Shown piece after piece: positions 11,688 to 20,457 of a stretch of DNA of 64,000 nt (position 1 is its first letter; the number at the start of each line of letters is the position of its first letter). Made by a program: the position numbers and the translations under genes. Source of the stretch: VRUE01 sp963708115 (lineage in GTDB: Bacteria; Actinomycetota; Thermoleophilia; Solirubrobacterales; 70-9); the NCBI GenBank assembly GCA_963708115.1, contig CAVPRX010000002.1, forward strand, positions 248,001-312,000, in the 5' to 3' direction. Below the pieces are notes generated by a model that worked only from the letters and a program-made list of their open reading frames with translations, searched no databases and was not told where the DNA came from.

Positions 11688-12178
11688 GCCAGCTCCTTTC
11701 TCAATCGCTTGATTCCCTCGTGCAGGCTGCGCCGTGCCGCATCGGGCGAGCAGCCCAGTGCGGCGGCGATCTCGGCGTGGGGGAGATCGCAGGCGTAGCG
11801 CAGAGCCACCGCGGCGCGCTGTTTCGGCGGCAGGGCACCGACCAAAGCCCAGATCCCCTCATCGAGCTCGGGCTCCGCGGTCACACCGGCTATCTCACCC
11901 GGCTCGGCGATCGGCAGCGCCCGGCGCCCGTTGGCACGGTGGTGGTCGATCGCCTTGCGGTGGGCGATCGTCAGCAGCCAGCCGCGCAGATTGCTGTCGT
12001 CGCTCAGCTTCGGATAGGCCCGCAGCGCTGCCAGGAAGGTCTCCTGAAAGCAGTCCTCGGCATCGGTGCGGCCAACCGCGCCGCGCAGGACCGCCATCAC
12101 GTCGGCGGCGTGGTCGTCTAGGAGTGTCTGGAAGGGCGGCAGTGCGGTCACCTCATGGATTAAACGCGTCGAGAGCAC
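11684..12178 (-). CDS. ECF-type RNA polymerase sigma factor
   Basis: A 164-residue sigma-70 family protein. Region 2 includes DAEDCFQETFLAALRAYPKL and NLRGWLLTIAHRKAIDHHR. Region 4 is a helix-turn-helix (LPPKQRAAVALRYACDLPHAEIAAALGCS). No anti-sigma gene is adjacent. The partner is ogt, overlapping by 4 nt, so this sigma factor may direct, or be induced with, a response to DNA alkylation; that link is inference from the operon. The hairpin repeat element at 12188-12293 lies directly upstream, between it and divergent nadC. Confidence 0.9.
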   Translation of the reverse strand: MLSTRLIHEVTALPPFQTLLDDHAADVMAVLRGAVGRTDAEDCFQETFLAALRAYPKLSDDSNLRGWLLTIAHRKAIDHHRANGRRALPIAEPGEIAGVTAEPELDEGIWALVGALPPKQRAAVALRYACDLPHAEIAAALGCSPDAARRSLHEGIKRLRKELA

Positions 12179-12187
12179 AAGGCGTGA

Positions 12188-12293
12188 GAGAGACGGATGG
12201 CCCCCCCGACGGAACCCGCCGCCCGCAGCGTGCCAGGGCGCGGGCGCTTGGTCGGCTCACAAGTTCCGCTGGAGGGGCCAACCGTCCCTCTCT
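12188..12293 (+). repeat. Hairpin repeat family element, copy 2
   Basis: An imperfect inverted repeat of about 24 bp (AGAGAGACGGATGGCCCC against GGGGCCAACCGTCCCTCTCT) enclosing GACGGAACCCGCC ... GGCTCACAAGTTCC, the same inner sequences as copies 1 and 3. An inner stem CGCCCGC/GCGGGCG closes the tip. It occupies the divergent space between the sigma-factor gene and nadC, so it is not simply a terminator. Confidence 0.78.
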
Positions 12294-12366
12294 GCGAGGT
12301 GCGGTCGAGGTTTGGTGCGCTATCCGGGATAGACCTCGACCGCGCTTGCCTGGTTAGGGTGCTGAG

Positions 12367-13203
12367 ATGGTTGATCTCGATGAGGTGGTCGGTCGTGCTC
12401 TTGCCGAGGATCTTGGAGCTGGGGATGTGACTTCGGAGGCGACCGTGCCCGAGGGTGCTCGGGCGCGGGCGCGGATCGTGCAGAAGCAGCCGGGGGTCGT
12501 CTTCGGGCTTGCCGCGGTTGCCGAGACGATGCGCCAGTGTGGGGCGGAGGACGTCGACAACCTCGTCGTCGAGGGGCAGTGGCGGGAGGACGTGCCGGCT
12601 GAGGTCTTGCTTGCCGGTGGGCCTGCCGCTGGCCTGCTTGCGGCGGAGCGGACGGCGCTCAACTTTCTCGGGCATCTCTCTGGGATCGCGACGCTCACCG
12701 CGCGTTACGTAGAGGCGGTCGCCCGGACTCGTGCGGTCATCCTCGATACCCGCAAGACGACGCCGGGACTGCGGGCCCTGGAGAAGGAGGCGGTGGCCGC
12801 CGGTGGCGGCCAGAACCACCGCATGGGCCTCTACGACGCGATCCTGATCAAGGAGAACCACATCGCTTTGGCGGGAAGTCTCGCCAAGGCTGTCTACGCC
12901 GCTCGCAATGCGCGTCCGGATCTGCCGGTCGAGGTCGAGTGCCGCACCGTCCTGGAGTCTGGCTACGCCTTGGGTACCGGTGCCGACCGGCTGCTGCTCG
13001 ACAACATGACGCCGGACGAGCTGCGCGAAGCTGTCGCGCTGCGCGATGCCGAGCGCGGTGCCGACGGCCCGCCGCTGGAGGCTTCCGGCGGGGTCAACCT
13101 GGAGACGGTGCGGGCGATTGCCGAGACCGGCGTCGACTTCATCTCGATCGGCGCGCTCACTCACTCGGCGCCGACGCTCGACTTCAGCATGCTGATCGAA
13201 TAA
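12367..13203 (+). CDS. nadC: Nicotinate-nucleotide pyrophosphorylase (carboxylating), quinolinate phosphoribosyltransferase
   Basis: A 278-residue enzyme that turns quinolinate and PRPP into nicotinate mononucleotide, CO2 and PPi in de novo NAD synthesis. Typical motifs are GDVTSEATVP near the N-terminus, ERTALNFLGHLSGIATLT, TRKTTPGLR, GGGQNHRMGLYDAILIKENH, VEVECRT, and the C-terminal ASGGVNLETVRAIAETGVDFISIGALTHS. nadA lies 1.4 kb downstream on the same strand, separated by a membrane protein gene and the opposite-strand glycosylase gene; nadB is not in the window. Confidence 0.96.
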   Translation: MVDLDEVVGRALAEDLGAGDVTSEATVPEGARARARIVQKQPGVVFGLAAVAETMRQCGAEDVDNLVVEGQWREDVPAEVLLAGGPAAGLLAAERTALNFLGHLSGIATLTARYVEAVARTRAVILDTRKTTPGLRALEKEAVAAGGGQNHRMGLYDAILIKENHIALAGSLAKAVYAARNARPDLPVEVECRTVLESGYALGTGADRLLLDNMTPDELREAVALRDAERGADGPPLEASGGVNLETVRAIAETGVDFISIGALTHSAPTLDFSMLIE

Positions 13204-13212
13204 GTTTGTACG

Positions 13213-13701
13213 GTGAGTGGGAAAGAGGCGCTGAGCGTCGCGGCGAGTATTTGTGCGGTCGTAGGGTTCGTCGCCGGCACCGCTGCGTCGACTGTCAGTA
13301 CCGGGATTGTCTATGCCAGCTTCGCCTTTGGAACCGTCCTGCTTTCCGCTGTATACGACTCGATTCAGGAGAAGAAAGCCGGAAAATACGTATGGTCTGA
13401 GGCCATGCGCGAGCTATCGCTGAATGACCTTTACTGGTTGGGCGGGATCGCGAGCGTGCTGTTCGTGGCGATCATCGCCGATCGTCTCTCCGACCAGCAC
13501 GCGTGGGATGGTGGCCTCGGCGCGTCCCAGCTCATGGCCCTCGTCCTTATCCTCGCTGGCGGTTGGGTGGTCGTCAAGGAGTGGACTTGGTATCAGGACA
13601 GTCGCTACAAGAAGTGCCCCGAATGTGCTCGCAAAGTCCTCGCGGAGGCGCGGAAATGCGAGTACTGCCAGCACCGCTTTGATGTTGCTCAGCTCGGCTA
13701 G
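13213..13701 (+). CDS. Membrane protein with C-terminal zinc ribbon
   Basis: A 162-residue hypothetical protein with a GTG start 10 nt after nadC. About four hydrophobic segments (residues ~8-55 and ~72-120) are followed by a treble-clef/zinc-ribbon tail, YKKCPECARKVLAEARKCEYCQHRF. This tail is a common small zinc ribbon in bacterial membrane proteins. Function is unknown. Confidence 0.7.
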   Translation: MSGKEALSVAASICAVVGFVAGTAASTVSTGIVYASFAFGTVLLSAVYDSIQEKKAGKYVWSEAMRELSLNDLYWLGGIASVLFVAIIADRLSDQHAWDGGLGASQLMALVLILAGGWVVVKEWTWYQDSRYKKCPECARKVLAEARKCEYCQHRFDVAQLG

Positions 13702-13712
13702 CCGCCGCTCCC

Positions 13713-14558
13713 TCACTTGAGCAGGCGCGACAGCCGGCGGTCTTTGAGCACGCGGCCGCCGGTCTGCTCCTTTGGGCAGTAGTTGGTCTGGTGCTCGGCA
13801 AAGAAGACGGCCTCGATCGTCGTCCCGCAGCGTGGACAGGGCTCGCCCTCGCGTTTGTGGACCTTCAGCGGCATCGGCAGCTTGTCGGGCAGCTCCTCGC
13901 CGACCGTCTCCTCGTAGTGGTCGATCGCGTCGCCGAGCACGTGCAGCGCCGCGCGTAGGCGCTCCATCTCCTCCTCGCGCAGCTCGGAACCCTGTTTGAA
14001 GGGGGAGAGCTTTGCCTCCCAGAGGATCTCGTCGACCCAGGAGCGGCCGATGCCGGCGATGTCGCGCTGATGGCGGAGCAGCGGGTGCAGGTGTCGGGGC
14101 TGGTCGATCGCCGCGGCGAAGGCATCTAGTGGGGGTGGGGGCCACGCTTCGGGCCCGAGCGTGGCGACGGCTTCGTCCGCTTCGACGGCATCGGTCGCCA
14201 ATAGCTTGGCCCAGGCGCGCTGCTTGGTGCCGAACTCGCGCAGGCGCAGCTCGCGCCCGTCCTCGAGCCTGACGAGCACCCGCGAGGCGCGGTCTTTGGG
14301 CGAGGCCCGTTTGTCGAAGACGCGCAACCTGCCGGCCGACATCAGGTGGACGAGGAGCGCCAGGTCGCCGAGCTCGACCACCGGCATCTTGCCGATGCGC
14401 CGGATCGCCGTGATCTCGCGCCCGACCAGCTCTTCGAGCGACGGCTCAAAGGTCTTCATCACGTTCATCCCCGGCGCCAGGGCCGATTCGACAGAAGCCC
14501 CCCGTAATGCGGCATCGAGTCGCCGCACAGTGATCTCGACCTCCGGCAGCTCGGGCAT
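13713..14558 (-). CDS. Fpg/Nei family DNA glycosylase
   Basis: A 281-residue base-excision repair glycosylase/AP lyase. It begins with the catalytic MPELPEVEI (Pro after processed Met, Glu), and contains the helix-two-turn-helix region (GIGRSWVDEILWEAKLSPF). The C-terminal zinc finger is unusual: CPRC is followed by NYCPKEQ where the family normally has YCPxCQ, so the fourth cysteine is Glu. The DNA-binding finger may be zincless or may use another ligand. Whether it acts on 8-oxoG or oxidised pyrimidines cannot be told from sequence. Confidence 0.88.
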   Translation of the reverse strand: MPELPEVEITVRRLDAALRGASVESALAPGMNVMKTFEPSLEELVGREITAIRRIGKMPVVELGDLALLVHLMSAGRLRVFDKRASPKDRASRVLVRLEDGRELRLREFGTKQRAWAKLLATDAVEADEAVATLGPEAWPPPPLDAFAAAIDQPRHLHPLLRHQRDIAGIGRSWVDEILWEAKLSPFKQGSELREEEMERLRAALHVLGDAIDHYEETVGEELPDKLPMPLKVHKREGEPCPRCGTTIEAVFFAEHQTNYCPKEQTGGRVLKDRRLSRLLK

Positions 14559-14611
14559 GTCGAGAGAGTAGACTTCTGCTTAGTTCATTCGACTGGACTC
14601 AGGCCCAGGCC

Positions 14612-15640
14612 ATGCCAGCGAACATAATGAGAGAGCTGCCGACGATCAACGAGCCGGTTCCGATGCTCGACCTCTCGCCAGAGGAGGTCGAGGAGATGGC
14701 GCGCGAGGTGCGCGAGCTGGCGCGTGAGCGCGACGCCGTCATCCTCGCCCACAACTACCAGGTGCCCGAGGTGCAGGACGTCGCCGACTACACCGGCGAT
14801 TCGCTTGGCCTCTCGCGCAAAGCGGCCGAGTCAGATGCCTCGGTCATCGCCTTCTGTGGCGTCCACTTCATGGCCGAGACCGCCTCGATCCTCTCTCCCG
14901 ATAAGACAGTCCTCATCCCTGACCCCGATGCCGGCTGCTCGCTGGCCGACGCGATCACCGCCGAGGAACTGCGCGAGTGGAAGGGGCGCCACAGCCCCGA
15001 CGCCGTTGTCGTCATGTACGTCAACACCTCGGCGGAGGTCAAGGCGGAGACCGACTACTGCTGCACCTCGTCCAACGCGGTCAAGGTGGTCGAGCACATC
15101 CTGCGCGAGCACGGTCCCGACACCGAGATCCTCTTCGGCCCTGACATGTGGCTGGGCTCCTACGTAGAGCGCGAGACCGGCCGCTCGATGCACGTCTGGC
15201 CCGGCGAGTGCCACGTCCACGCCGGCATCCGGCCCGACGACATCAGGACGCAGCGGGCCGCCCACCCCGACGCCGAGTTCCTCGTCCACCCGGAGTGCGG
15301 CTGTGTGACCCAGGTGATGGAGTTCGTCGCCGCGGGCGAAGTCGACGAGGAGGGCGTGCACATGCTCTCCACCGGGCAGATGCTCGACTACGTGCAGAAG
15401 CGACCCGACGGCGAGTACATCGTCGCCACCGAGAACGGCATGCTGCACCCGCTCCAGCAGGCCGCTCCGGGGGCGAGCCTGATCGAGGCCAACCGGATGG
15501 CCTACTGCAAGTACATGAAGATGATCACGCTGCCGAAGCTGCGCGACGCCCTGCGCAAGACGCAGTTCGAGGTCAGTGTCCCGGCCGAGATCGCCGCGCG
15601 GGCACGGGTGCCGATCGAGCGCATGGTCTCGATCGGTTAG
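14612..15640 (+). CDS. nadA: Quinolinate synthase A
   Basis: A 342-residue [4Fe-4S] enzyme that condenses iminoaspartate with dihydroxyacetone phosphate to quinolinate. Recognised motifs are VILAHNYQVPEVQDVADYTGDSLGLSR, the cluster Cys in FCGVHFMAET, YVNTSAEVKAE, GPDMWLGSYVERETGR, HPECGC, and the C-terminal EANRMAYCKYMKMITL. The second ATG at 14627 is a possible alternative start. It feeds NadC, encoded 1.4 kb upstream. Transketolase begins 20 nt after the stop. Confidence 0.96.
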   Translation: MPANIMRELPTINEPVPMLDLSPEEVEEMAREVRELARERDAVILAHNYQVPEVQDVADYTGDSLGLSRKAAESDASVIAFCGVHFMAETASILSPDKTVLIPDPDAGCSLADAITAEELREWKGRHSPDAVVVMYVNTSAEVKAETDYCCTSSNAVKVVEHILREHGPDTEILFGPDMWLGSYVERETGRSMHVWPGECHVHAGIRPDDIRTQRAAHPDAEFLVHPECGCVTQVMEFVAAGEVDEEGVHMLSTGQMLDYVQKRPDGEYIVATENGMLHPLQQAAPGASLIEANRMAYCKYMKMITLPKLRDALRKTQFEVSVPAEIAARARVPIERMVSIG

Positions 15641-15660
15641 TCCCAGATAAAGTCCGGCAC

Positions 15661-17520
15661 ATGGCCCAGGTGACCTCCGCGGACCCCATCGATCGCGAGC
15701 AGCTGCACGAGCTCGCGCAGCAGTTGCGCGTCGACTCCGTTCGCGCCGCGGCGGCTGCCAATTCCGGCCACCCGACCTCCTCGATGTCGGCCGCCGACCT
15801 GATGGCGGTCCTGCTGACGCGCTACTTGCGCTACGACTTCGACGCGCCCGAGAACCGGGCGAACGACCACCTCGTCTTCTCCAAGGGCCACGCCTCGCCG
15901 CTGCTCTACGGCATGTACAAGATGGCCGGCGCGATCGAGGACGAGGAGCTGCTCACCTTCCGCGAGTTCGGCTCGCGCCTGCAGGGCCACCCGACGCCGG
16001 AAATTCCCTGGGTCGACGTGGCCACCGGGTCGCTGGGCCAGGGCCTGCCGATCTCGGTCGGGATCGCCCTGGCCGGCAAGCGGCTCGAGTCGGCGGACTT
16101 CCGCGTCTGGGTGCTCTGCGGCGACTCCGAGCTGGCCGAGGGCTCGATGTGGGAGGCCTTCGAGCACGCCGGGGTCGCCAGCCTCGACAACATGATCGCG
16201 ATCGTCGACGTCAACCGGCTCGGCCAGCGCGGGCCGACCATGCACGAGTGGGACACCTCTTCTCTGGCGGCCCGCGCGGCGGCCTGCGGCTGGGACGTGC
16301 AGGAGATCGACGGGCACGACGTCGAGGCGATCGACGCGGCCTACGCGCAGGCGCTCGCCGCCGACATCCCCGCGGTGATCTTCGCTCGCACCAAGAAGGG
16401 CTCCGGGGTGGCGGCGGTCGAGGACCAGCCGAACCAGCACGGCAAGCCCCTCGCGGATCCCGAGGCGGCGGTCGAGGAGCTGGGCGGCATCCGCTCGCTG
16501 CGGGTCGAGGTCCACTCGCCCCCGCAGGCGCAGCCGTATGAGATCGCCAAGGCGGCAGTCGAGCGGCCGACTTACGAGGTTGGCGAGAAGGTCGCGACGC
16601 GCGGTGCCTACGGCGACGCCCTCGCCTGGATCGGCTCGGTCGACGAGAAGGTCGTCGCGCTCGACGGCGAGGTCGGCAACTCGACCTACGCCGAACGCTT
16701 CGCCGCCAAGCACCCCGACCGCTTCTTCGAGATGTACATCGCCGAGCAGCAGATGGTCGCCGCCGCGGTCGGCCTGCAGACGCGAGGCTGGAAGCCGTTC
16801 GCCTCGTCCTTCGGCGCCTTTCTCAGCCGCGCCTACGACTTCGTCCGCATGGGGGCGATCTCCGCCGCGGACCTGAAGCTCTGCGGCTCCCACGTCGGCG
16901 TCTCGATCGGCCCTGACGGCCCCTCGCAGATGGCGCTCGAAGACATCGCCTCGCTTCGCGCCGTCTTCGGCAGCGTTGTGCTCTACCCGAGCGACGCCAA
17001 CCAGGCGGTGCAACTGGTCGATGCGATGCGCCAGCACCGCGGCGTCAGCTACCTGCGAACGACCCGCGAGGCGACGCCGGTGCTCTATGAGGCGGACGAG
17101 ACCTTCGAGATCGGCGGTAGCCGCACGGTGCGCTCCGGCGAATCCGACGAAGTGACGCTGATCGGCGCCGGGATCACCCTGCGCGAATGTCTCACCGCGG
17201 CCGACGAGCTCGCCGGCAAGGGGATCGCCGCGCGGGTGATCGACCTCTACTCGGTCAAGCCGGTCGACGCCGAGGCGATCCTCGCCGCGGCGGGGGAGAC
17301 CAGGGCGCTCGTCACCGTCGAGGACCACTGGCCCGAGGGCGGCATCGGCGAGACCGTCGCCGGCGTCCTCGCCGAAGCCGCCACCGGCACCCCACTGGTG
17401 CGCCTGGCAGTCACCGGTCGCCCCGGCAGCGGCCCCCCCGAGGCGCTCCTCGAGGCCGCCGGCATTGACGCGGCGCACGTCGCCGCCGCCGCGGAAAGCG
17501 CGCTTCGGCGCCCGGCCTAG
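15661..17520 (+). CDS. tkt: Transketolase
   Basis: A 619-residue thiamine-diphosphate enzyme with N-terminal pyrophosphate-binding, pyrimidine-binding and C-terminal domains all in one chain. Key motifs are SGHPTSSMSAADL, FSKGHASPLLYG, the ThDP motif GDSELAEGSMWEAFEHAG...IAIVDVNRLGQ, and MYIAEQQMVAAAVGLQ, with the catalytic Glu. It transfers two-carbon units in the pentose phosphate pathway. It is slightly shorter than E. coli TktA (663). The ATG at 15661 gives the natural N-terminus. The gene for the convergent membrane protein overlaps the stop by 4 nt. Confidence 0.95.
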   Translation: MAQVTSADPIDREQLHELAQQLRVDSVRAAAAANSGHPTSSMSAADLMAVLLTRYLRYDFDAPENRANDHLVFSKGHASPLLYGMYKMAGAIEDEELLTFREFGSRLQGHPTPEIPWVDVATGSLGQGLPISVGIALAGKRLESADFRVWVLCGDSELAEGSMWEAFEHAGVASLDNMIAIVDVNRLGQRGPTMHEWDTSSLAARAAACGWDVQEIDGHDVEAIDAAYAQALAADIPAVIFARTKKGSGVAAVEDQPNQHGKPLADPEAAVEELGGIRSLRVEVHSPPQAQPYEIAKAAVERPTYEVGEKVATRGAYGDALAWIGSVDEKVVALDGEVGNSTYAERFAAKHPDRFFEMYIAEQQMVAAAVGLQTRGWKPFASSFGAFLSRAYDFVRMGAISAADLKLCGSHVGVSIGPDGPSQMALEDIASLRAVFGSVVLYPSDANQAVQLVDAMRQHRGVSYLRTTREATPVLYEADETFEIGGSRTVRSGESDEVTLIGAGITLRECLTAADELAGKGIAARVIDLYSVKPVDAEAILAAAGETRALVTVEDHWPEGGIGETVAGVLAEAATGTPLVRLAVTGRPGSGPPEALLEAAGIDAAHVAAAAESALRRPA

Positions 17521-18488
17521 AAGGCGGAGGAGGGGCCGAAACGGGTGTTGTCGCCCCAGCGGCACTCGGGCGGGATGCAGCTGAAGTGCAGGTTGGTGCC
17601 GAGCAGCGCGTGGGAGGCTCGATCCAGCAGCGATGGGGCTCTGGTGAAGGCGAATGAGCTCTTTTCGAGGCGCACCGATTTCACCTTGCTCCGGTCCAGC
17701 ACGAGGACCCGGGTCGGATCGCCGCCTCGCCTGATCAGGATCCTGTCTGAGTCGCTGGCGATATAGGCGCCGCTGAGGGTTCGATCGTCTTCCAGGAAGA
17801 CGATCGCGTGCGGGCGCGGTTCCGGGAACTCCCACTGTCGCGCCCCGGTCAGCACGATCGCCGCCAGGCCGACCGCCAGCGAGAGCTGCCAGAGGGGGAA
17901 CTTGGACCCGGCTTTCTTTTCGACGAAGTCGTGAACCAGGCGCAGCATGCAGTAGAAGAGCGCGGTGAGGATCGCCGTGACGATCACGCCCGTCTTGTTG
18001 AGGGGCACGATGAGCAGCGTGATGGCCCCGACAACGGCGGTTGGGACGAGCAGCTCGTGGGAGAAGAGCCCCCATTTGACGGCCTTGGCCCACAAAGCCC
18101 TGCTCTTTTGGGCTTTGCGAGCCAGCCAGACCAGGCCCCAGCCGACGATGCCGAGCAGGGCGCCGCCGAAGACCAACGAGATAAACAGCTCCTTTACGCC
18201 GGCGGCCGCGATCTGGCCGCGCGGTAGCAGCGGCAGCAGCTCCTCCGGCGGCAGGCCGCCACGCCTGAACTTCTGCCACTCGACGAAGTAGCCGGCGGCA
18301 TAGAAGAAAACGCCGACGCCCGCGACGGCTGCGAGCGCCTTACCGGTGTTGTCGACGCTCTTCGAGACGCGCTCGCTCAGGCCCTGGCCGATTTCGTTTG
18401 CAGCTTCGGGTTTCGCAAGCGCGGGCAGTGGCGGCGGCTCGGCCTCGGCTCCCTGTGGATTCGGCTGTTGTTGACCTTTCGGACCCAT
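17517..18488 (-). CDS. Hypothetical membrane protein
   Basis: A 323-residue protein with a Pro/Gln-rich N-terminus (about residues 1-30), four or five likely membrane helices (about residues 50-70, 100-125, 145-180 and 195-215), and a C-terminal soluble domain (HAIVFLEDDRTLSGAYIASDSDRILIRRGG...) that looks like a small beta domain, ending in a short Cys-containing stretch. No family is recognised. It is convergent with tkt and divergent from ftsE. Confidence 0.65.
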   Translation of the reverse strand: MGPKGQQQPNPQGAEAEPPPLPALAKPEAANEIGQGLSERVSKSVDNTGKALAAVAGVGVFFYAAGYFVEWQKFRRGGLPPEELLPLLPRGQIAAAGVKELFISLVFGGALLGIVGWGLVWLARKAQKSRALWAKAVKWGLFSHELLVPTAVVGAITLLIVPLNKTGVIVTAILTALFYCMLRLVHDFVEKKAGSKFPLWQLSLAVGLAAIVLTGARQWEFPEPRPHAIVFLEDDRTLSGAYIASDSDRILIRRGGDPTRVLVLDRSKVKSVRLEKSSFAFTRAPSLLDRASHALLGTNLHFSCIPPECRWGDNTRFGPSSAF

Positions 18489-18680
18489 CCAATGCCGGTC
18501 TCACCCTCTCAGTTCCTCAGCACCAAAGCAACTATTCCTGATTGTCCAAGTGGGTGGGACCGCGTTTCATGAATGAACGCTTACAATCCGCTAAGCTGGC
18601 ACACATCTTTTACTGGGCGGGGTGTTGCGCGTGAATCGGCGCGCAGGAGTCACTCTGTTCCTGGAGAAGGACCCCCGCGC

Positions 18681-19526
18681 ATGGCCAGAGCTAGAAAGCG
18701 AAAGAAGGGCGACGAGCCGCCGGTGGCGCGCAACCGCAAAGGCGGTGCGCCGATCATCGAGATGCGCGACGTGACCAAGGTCTATCCCGGTGGCCACATG
18801 GCGCTGGACCGCGTCTCGCTGGCGATCGACAAGGGCGAGTTCGTCTTCCTCGTCGGTCCGACCGGCTGCGGCAAGTCGACTCTGATCAAGATGTTGATCC
18901 GCGAGCTCGAGGCGACTGACGGCAGCGTCCGCATCGCCGGCCGCGACATCGGCGCGATGTCGGAGAAGAAAACCCCGCACCTGCGGCGCAACATCGGTAC
19001 CGTCTTCCAGGACTTCAAGCTGCTCCCCGACCGCACGGTCTACGACAACGTCGCCTACGCGTTGCAGGTGATCGGCGCCCATCGCGGCGAAATCCGCCGC
19101 CAGGTGCCGGAGATCCTCCGCCTGGTCGGCCTCTCGACCAAGCTGCACAGCTACCCCGACGAGCTCTCCGGCGGCGAGCAGCAGCGCGTCTCGATCGCCC
19201 GCGCCTTCGTCAACCACCCGCCCCTGCTGCTCGCCGACGAGCCCAGCGGCAACCTCGACCCGGTCACCTCGATCGGCGTGATGCAGCTGCTCTACCGGAT
19301 CAACAAGACCGGCACGACCGTCGTCGTCGTCACCCACGACCGCGAGATGGTCGACAACATGCGCCGCCGCGTGATCGAGCTGTACGAGGGCCGTGTCGTC
19401 CGCGACGAGGTCAGCGGTGGCTACACCGAGGAGTCGACGTCCGAGTTCGGCCTGCGCATGCGGGCCGAGATGGGCGTCGGTCCCGAGGGGCAGACCAACG
19501 GCCACGCCCACGACTCTCTCTTCTAA
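18681..19526 (+). CDS. ftsE: Cell division ATP-binding protein FtsE
   Basis: A 281-residue ABC ATPase with an unusually basic N-terminal extension (MARARKRKKG...). Walker A is VGPTGCGKSTLIK, the signature LSGGEQQRVSIARA, and Walker B LLLADEPSGNLDP; the Q-loop region is GTVFQDFKLLP. FtsEX is an ABC-type complex in the divisome that activates peptidoglycan hydrolases. The ATG at 18681 follows a GGAGAAGGA ribosome site; ftsX begins 6 nt after the stop. The non-coding 190 bp upstream includes a possible -10 (TACAAT, near 18582). Confidence 0.95.
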   Translation: MARARKRKKGDEPPVARNRKGGAPIIEMRDVTKVYPGGHMALDRVSLAIDKGEFVFLVGPTGCGKSTLIKMLIRELEATDGSVRIAGRDIGAMSEKKTPHLRRNIGTVFQDFKLLPDRTVYDNVAYALQVIGAHRGEIRRQVPEILRLVGLSTKLHSYPDELSGGEQQRVSIARAFVNHPPLLLADEPSGNLDPVTSIGVMQLLYRINKTGTTVVVVTHDREMVDNMRRRVIELYEGRVVRDEVSGGYTEESTSEFGLRMRAEMGVGPEGQTNGHAHDSLF

Positions 19527-19532
19527 CGAGCC

Positions 19533-20450
19533 ATGTCACGACTTCTCTTCTTCACTCAGGAGGCTTTCCGGGCGCTGCGCCGCAACGGCGCGCCGAGCAT
19601 GGCGGCGATCGTCACCACGGTCGTCACCGTGATCCTGCTCGGCGTGCTGATCCCGATCTTCCAGACGACGCAGGCGAAGAGCGACCAGGTCCGCGACAGC
19701 CTCGAGTTCCGCGTGGCGATCTTCGACGACGCGACTCAGCCCGAAATCGCCAAGCTGGAAGACCAGTTGCTGGCGATCCAGCACGTCGCCTCGGTGCGGC
19801 TGATCAGCAAGTCCGAGGCGCTGCACGAACTGACCGAAGACCTGGGCAAGAAGAAGAGCAGCGAACTGCTGACCCAGCTGCACTCGAACCCGTTGCCGGC
19901 GAACTTCGAAGTCAAGGCCGACGACGCGAGCAACCTCGACTCGGTGCGCGCCGCGGTGACGCCGCCGGGAGCGAACGGCAAGCCGCAGCCGATCTCGCCG
20001 ATCATCCAGGACGTCTTCGACCGCCAGGAAGACTCGAAGAAGATCGAGCAGGTGACGAGCGCGCTGAAGATCGTCCTGACCGTGATCACGGCGCTGCTGA
20101 TCATCGCCTCGCTGATGCTGGTCGGAAACACGATCCGGCTCTCGATCTACACCCGCCGTCGTGAGGTCGAGGTGATGCGCCTCGTCGGGGCCACCCGCTG
20201 GTTCATCCGCTGGCCCTTCATGATCGAGGGGGTCGTGGTCGGCTTCTTCGGCGGCCTGGTGGCCATACTGATCCTGTGGCTGGGCAAGCTGACGATCGTC
20301 GACCCCCTGAGCGACAGCATCGGCTTCCTAGCCGCGCAGAACGCCACCACGCTCTCCTTCCCGGCGCTCGTCGCGATCCTCTTCGCCGCCGCGGTGCTGG
20401 TCTCGGCGGTCGGCTCCGGCGTCACCCTGCGTCGCTTCCTCAAGGTCTGA
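19533..20450 (+). CDS. ftsX: Cell division protein FtsX
   Basis: A 305-residue membrane partner of FtsE. It has an N-terminal helix (about residues 22-43), a large extracellular loop (about 45-175) that in other actinomycetes and in pneumococcus binds peptidoglycan hydrolases, then three further helices with the permease fold (VGNTIRLSIYTRRREVEVMRLVGATRWFIRWPF). It sits directly after ftsE. An S41 protease gene starts 7 nt later and probably belongs to the same operon. Confidence 0.94.
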   Translation: MSRLLFFTQEAFRALRRNGAPSMAAIVTTVVTVILLGVLIPIFQTTQAKSDQVRDSLEFRVAIFDDATQPEIAKLEDQLLAIQHVASVRLISKSEALHELTEDLGKKKSSELLTQLHSNPLPANFEVKADDASNLDSVRAAVTPPGANGKPQPISPIIQDVFDRQEDSKKIEQVTSALKIVLTVITALLIIASLMLVGNTIRLSIYTRRREVEVMRLVGATRWFIRWPFMIEGVVVGFFGGLVAILILWLGKLTIVDPLSDSIGFLAAQNATTLSFPALVAILFAAAVLVSAVGSGVTLRRFLKV

Positions 20451-20457
20451 GCCCGGC

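Noticed and set aside
15637..18279. 880-codon frame antisense to transketolase
   Set aside because: Shadow of tkt; overlaps the real membrane protein gene in a different frame.
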